Assembly (NCBI GenBank): GCA_011523515.1
Contig: WTGO01000069.1
Location: 135,890-170,881, forward strand
DNA: 34,992 bases
Reading direction: 5' to 3'
Source: Chloroflexota bacterium
Lineage (GTDB): Bacteria; Chloroflexota; Anaerolineae; Aggregatilineales; Phototrophicaceae
The position numbers and the translations under genes are program-made. Shown here in pieces: positions 33,657-34,992 of this stretch; within the stretch, counting starts at the first letter, position 1; the number at the start of each line of letters is the position of its first letter. The notes under the pieces were generated by a model. The model ran no database searches. It was not told the DNA's origin and saw only the letters and a program-made list of their open reading frames with translations.

Positions 33657-34427
33657 TCACGGTGTTGCGGGCGACCGGCCATTCGTGTCGCGTCTGTCGT
33701 TTATGATGTTGTACAGAGCCTCGGCGATGCGGTGCAGATCCTCACGGTCAATCTGGCGGAAAGCCATAGCCAGGCGGATGAAGGCCTGGTTCTTGTTGTC
33801 TGCGGCAAATCGAACCAGTTCCGTATCGGCTGATGGTTTTGGCGCTGCTTCAGGCTCGGGCTTGCAGTGATCCCGACTTGAGTCATCCGTATCCCAAAAG
33901 TAACTCAGATCCTGCCGGACAGCCTGCGCCAATACACACAAATGATCGAGCGGGATCATGACCTCGCCAAACTCGTAGCGCTCGATCAGATTGCTATCCA
34001 GGCTCGATCTTCTGCCTACTTCTTCTACCGCGAAGTCCTGCCTTTGCCTCGCCAATTTCAACTGCGCGCCGATCATTCGTTGACGAAGCAAGTAATATTC
34101 GGCGCCGTCTGACAGGCTAAACTTGGCGAATTCAATGCGCTCGCCGGCAGCGGCCGCTAGCAGGCATCGCGTCAAGCCTTCAAGCTGTGGCAGGCTGGGC
34201 GTGGATTCGCCCAGTTCCCAAGCTTTTATTTGCTGAGGGTCCAGTTGCAGAAACGAGGCGCAGTCTTCAACCGTGAGCTGGGCCGAAAGCCGGCTTCGGC
34301 GAATCAATACGCCAAGAATCCGGCCGCGCAGACGATGCGCTTCTTCTTGGCTCTTTATCACTGTTGCGGATGACGGCGAGGACCGCAGCGCATCAAGCGC
34401 CGCTTGCGTCAGGTCAATGTAATCCAT
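33657..34427 (-). CDS. Tandem XRE-type helix-turn-helix regulator
   Basis: This 256-residue soluble protein has two helix-turn-helix domains of the Cro/CI type. The first spans about residues 37-92 (TVEDCASFLQLDPQQIKAWE), the second about 117-172 (AVEEVGRRSSLDSNLIERYE). A Pro/Glu-rich linker (PEPEAAPKPSADTE) follows, then a C-terminal helical segment of ~45 residues ending in EALYNIINDRR that may serve dimerisation. A frame exists from a GTG at 34490, but the near-consensus promoter at 34455-34483 lies inside it, so translation must begin at the ATG at 34427, about 21 bases past the expected transcript start. It heads the block with the GT-C protein and ABC exporter and is a candidate regulator of it. 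Ligand and operators are unknown. Confidence 0.88.
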   Translation of the reverse strand: MDYIDLTQAALDALRSSPSSATVIKSQEEAHRLRGRILGVLIRRSRLSAQLTVEDCASFLQLDPQQIKAWELGESTPSLPQLEGLTRCLLAAAAGERIEFAKFSLSDGAEYYLLRQRMIGAQLKLARQRQDFAVEEVGRRSSLDSNLIERYEFGEVMIPLDHLCVLAQAVRQDLSYFWDTDDSSRDHCKPEPEAAPKPSADTELVRFAADNKNQAFIRLAMAFRQIDREDLHRIAEALYNIINDRRDTNGRSPATP

Positions 34428-34454
34428 CGAAGATCTCGAACTTATGTGGCAAAG

Positions 34455-34483
34455 ATTATAGACTTTCGCCAATTTTGAGGCAA
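34455..34483 (-). promoter_or_regulatory. Near-consensus promoter of the tandem-HTH gene
   Basis: On the minus strand, TTGCCT (34483-34478) and a perfect TATAAT (34460-34455) are exactly 17 bases apart, with a start expected near 34448. The layout matches the promoter at 21257-21285 (TTGCC-type -35, 17 bases, TATAAT). Confidence 0.85.
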
Positions 34484-34540
34484 GCGACACGAGCTCAATA
34501 TAGTTTGATTCGCGTCTTGATTACGTGAAAACAAGATCGA

Positions 34541-34954
34541 CTAGCCGTCTTCGAGATCCGTCGCTTCATCGGAGACGCTTCTGAGAGCTTCCGTTGGCGC
34601 CGGCGCCAAGGGGCCGTGCGTATGGATCTTGGTCTCGCGCAGGTCATTGCGCGCGTTGACCGAAATGATGGTCTTGATATCGACTTCGTCCGGGATCAGT
34701 CCTAATTCCTGCAGTGTCCAGACGGTTGTCAGCCGCCCGCTTAGATTGGGCCATTGATCTTTCGCCCACGAATAGCGTTCGCGGCAGAATTGCCAGATCG
34801 CTTCCGGCTGGTGCTCCCATTTGTATTGCTGAAACTGCTCGAAGATCAGATCATCGTCCGTCAAAGGGAAGAGCAAGCTCATCATAGACCGCTGCACATC
34901 GGCCGCGTTCCGGCCGTGTTCTTCATTGACCCAATTGGGGGAGTGGTGAATCAT
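34541..34954 (-). CDS. Small soluble protein of unknown function
   Basis: This 137-residue protein has no signal peptide or membrane helix. It is rich in Trp and acidic residues in its first two thirds (YKWEHQPEAIWQFCRERYSW near 44-63; LTTVWTLQELGLIPDEVDIK near 75-94). The tail is Pro/Ala and Asp/Glu-rich and looks disordered. An in-frame TGA five codons upstream of the ATG at 34954 limits the start. No good ribosome site is visible. It precedes the HTH gene, which has its own promoter, so the two need not be co-expressed. No family was recognised. The composition looks like a real protein. Confidence 0.65.
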   Translation of the reverse strand: MIHHSPNWVNEEHGRNAADVQRSMMSLLFPLTDDDLIFEQFQQYKWEHQPEAIWQFCRERYSWAKDQWPNLSGRLTTVWTLQELGLIPDEVDIKTIISVNARNDLRETKIHTHGPLAPAPTEALRSVSDEATDLEDG

Positions 34955-34974
34955 TGATATAGGAATTCAAATAC

Positions 34975-34992
34975 ATGAGCATCGTAATTGGG
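34975..34992 (+). CDS. Possible start of a plus-strand gene running out of the window
   Basis: ATG at 34975 follows AGGA at 34961-34964 by ten bases and reads MSIVIG to the window end. Enzymes such as ribose-5-phosphate isomerase B begin in this manner, but six residues cannot support a name. It would diverge from the minus-strand gene starting at 34954 with only 20 bases between them. Confidence 0.3.

Noticed and set aside
34428..34490. GTG start for the tandem-HTH protein
   Set aside because: The promoter -35 and -10 boxes lie downstream of this GTG, so it would not be on the transcript.
1..34992. CRISPR arrays, insertion sequences, toxin-antitoxin or phage-defence genes
   Set aside because: No regularly spaced repeats, transposase motifs or known defence domains were seen in any frame; the HTH gene has no toxin partner, as its neighbours are a GT-C protein and an unrecognised acidic protein.

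Overview
The window looks like chromosomal DNA from a member of the Chloroflexota, probably Anaerolineae-like. This is inferred from gene content, not from a marker phylogeny. The pointers are two DUF2298 ('YYY') membrane proteins, an Agl23-type (TIGR03663-like) protein, several GT39/GT-C membrane glycosyltransferases with the NNGGREP-type loop seen in that phylum, and a CTC-type L25. No phage, insertion sequence, CRISPR array or plasmid function was seen.

Layout. (1) 1-17030, all on the minus strand, is a surface-glycan block. In transcription order it holds a GT4 glycosyltransferase, a GT39 membrane protein, a ~1950-residue GT39-DUF2298 fusion, a stand-alone DUF2298 protein that overlaps it by 4 bases, another GT-C-like protein, an ECF sigma factor, its putative membrane anti-sigma factor, and the start of an Agl23-like protein that leaves the window. 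(2) 17315-21886 is a housekeeping island: tRNA-Gly(CCC) with its own promoter and terminator, rplY (L25), gyrA running convergently, and a small orphan membrane protein with a consensus promoter and a clean terminator. (3) 21964-24706 holds a membrane-anchored protein of unknown function translationally coupled to birA, divergent from a HIT-family gene across two promoters that overlap face to face. (4) 24745-34954, again minus strand, is a second envelope block: a GT-C protein with beta-sandwich modules, a two-gene asymmetric ABC exporter whose second gene carries an apparent one-base frameshift, another GT-C protein, a tandem-HTH regulator with a near-consensus promoter, and an unknown small protein. 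The last 18 bases may begin a plus-strand gene.

How it may work together (inference): the GT-C enzymes would use polyprenyl-phosphate-linked sugars outside the membrane, GT4 would act on the cytoplasmic side, and the ECF sigma/anti-sigma pair and tandem-HTH protein are candidate regulators of the envelope genes. The strongest leads are the giant GT39-DUF2298 fusion beside a second DUF2298 gene, the split ABC gene, the overlapping divergent promoters, and a beta-sandwich module repeated across unrelated-looking glycosyltransferases.
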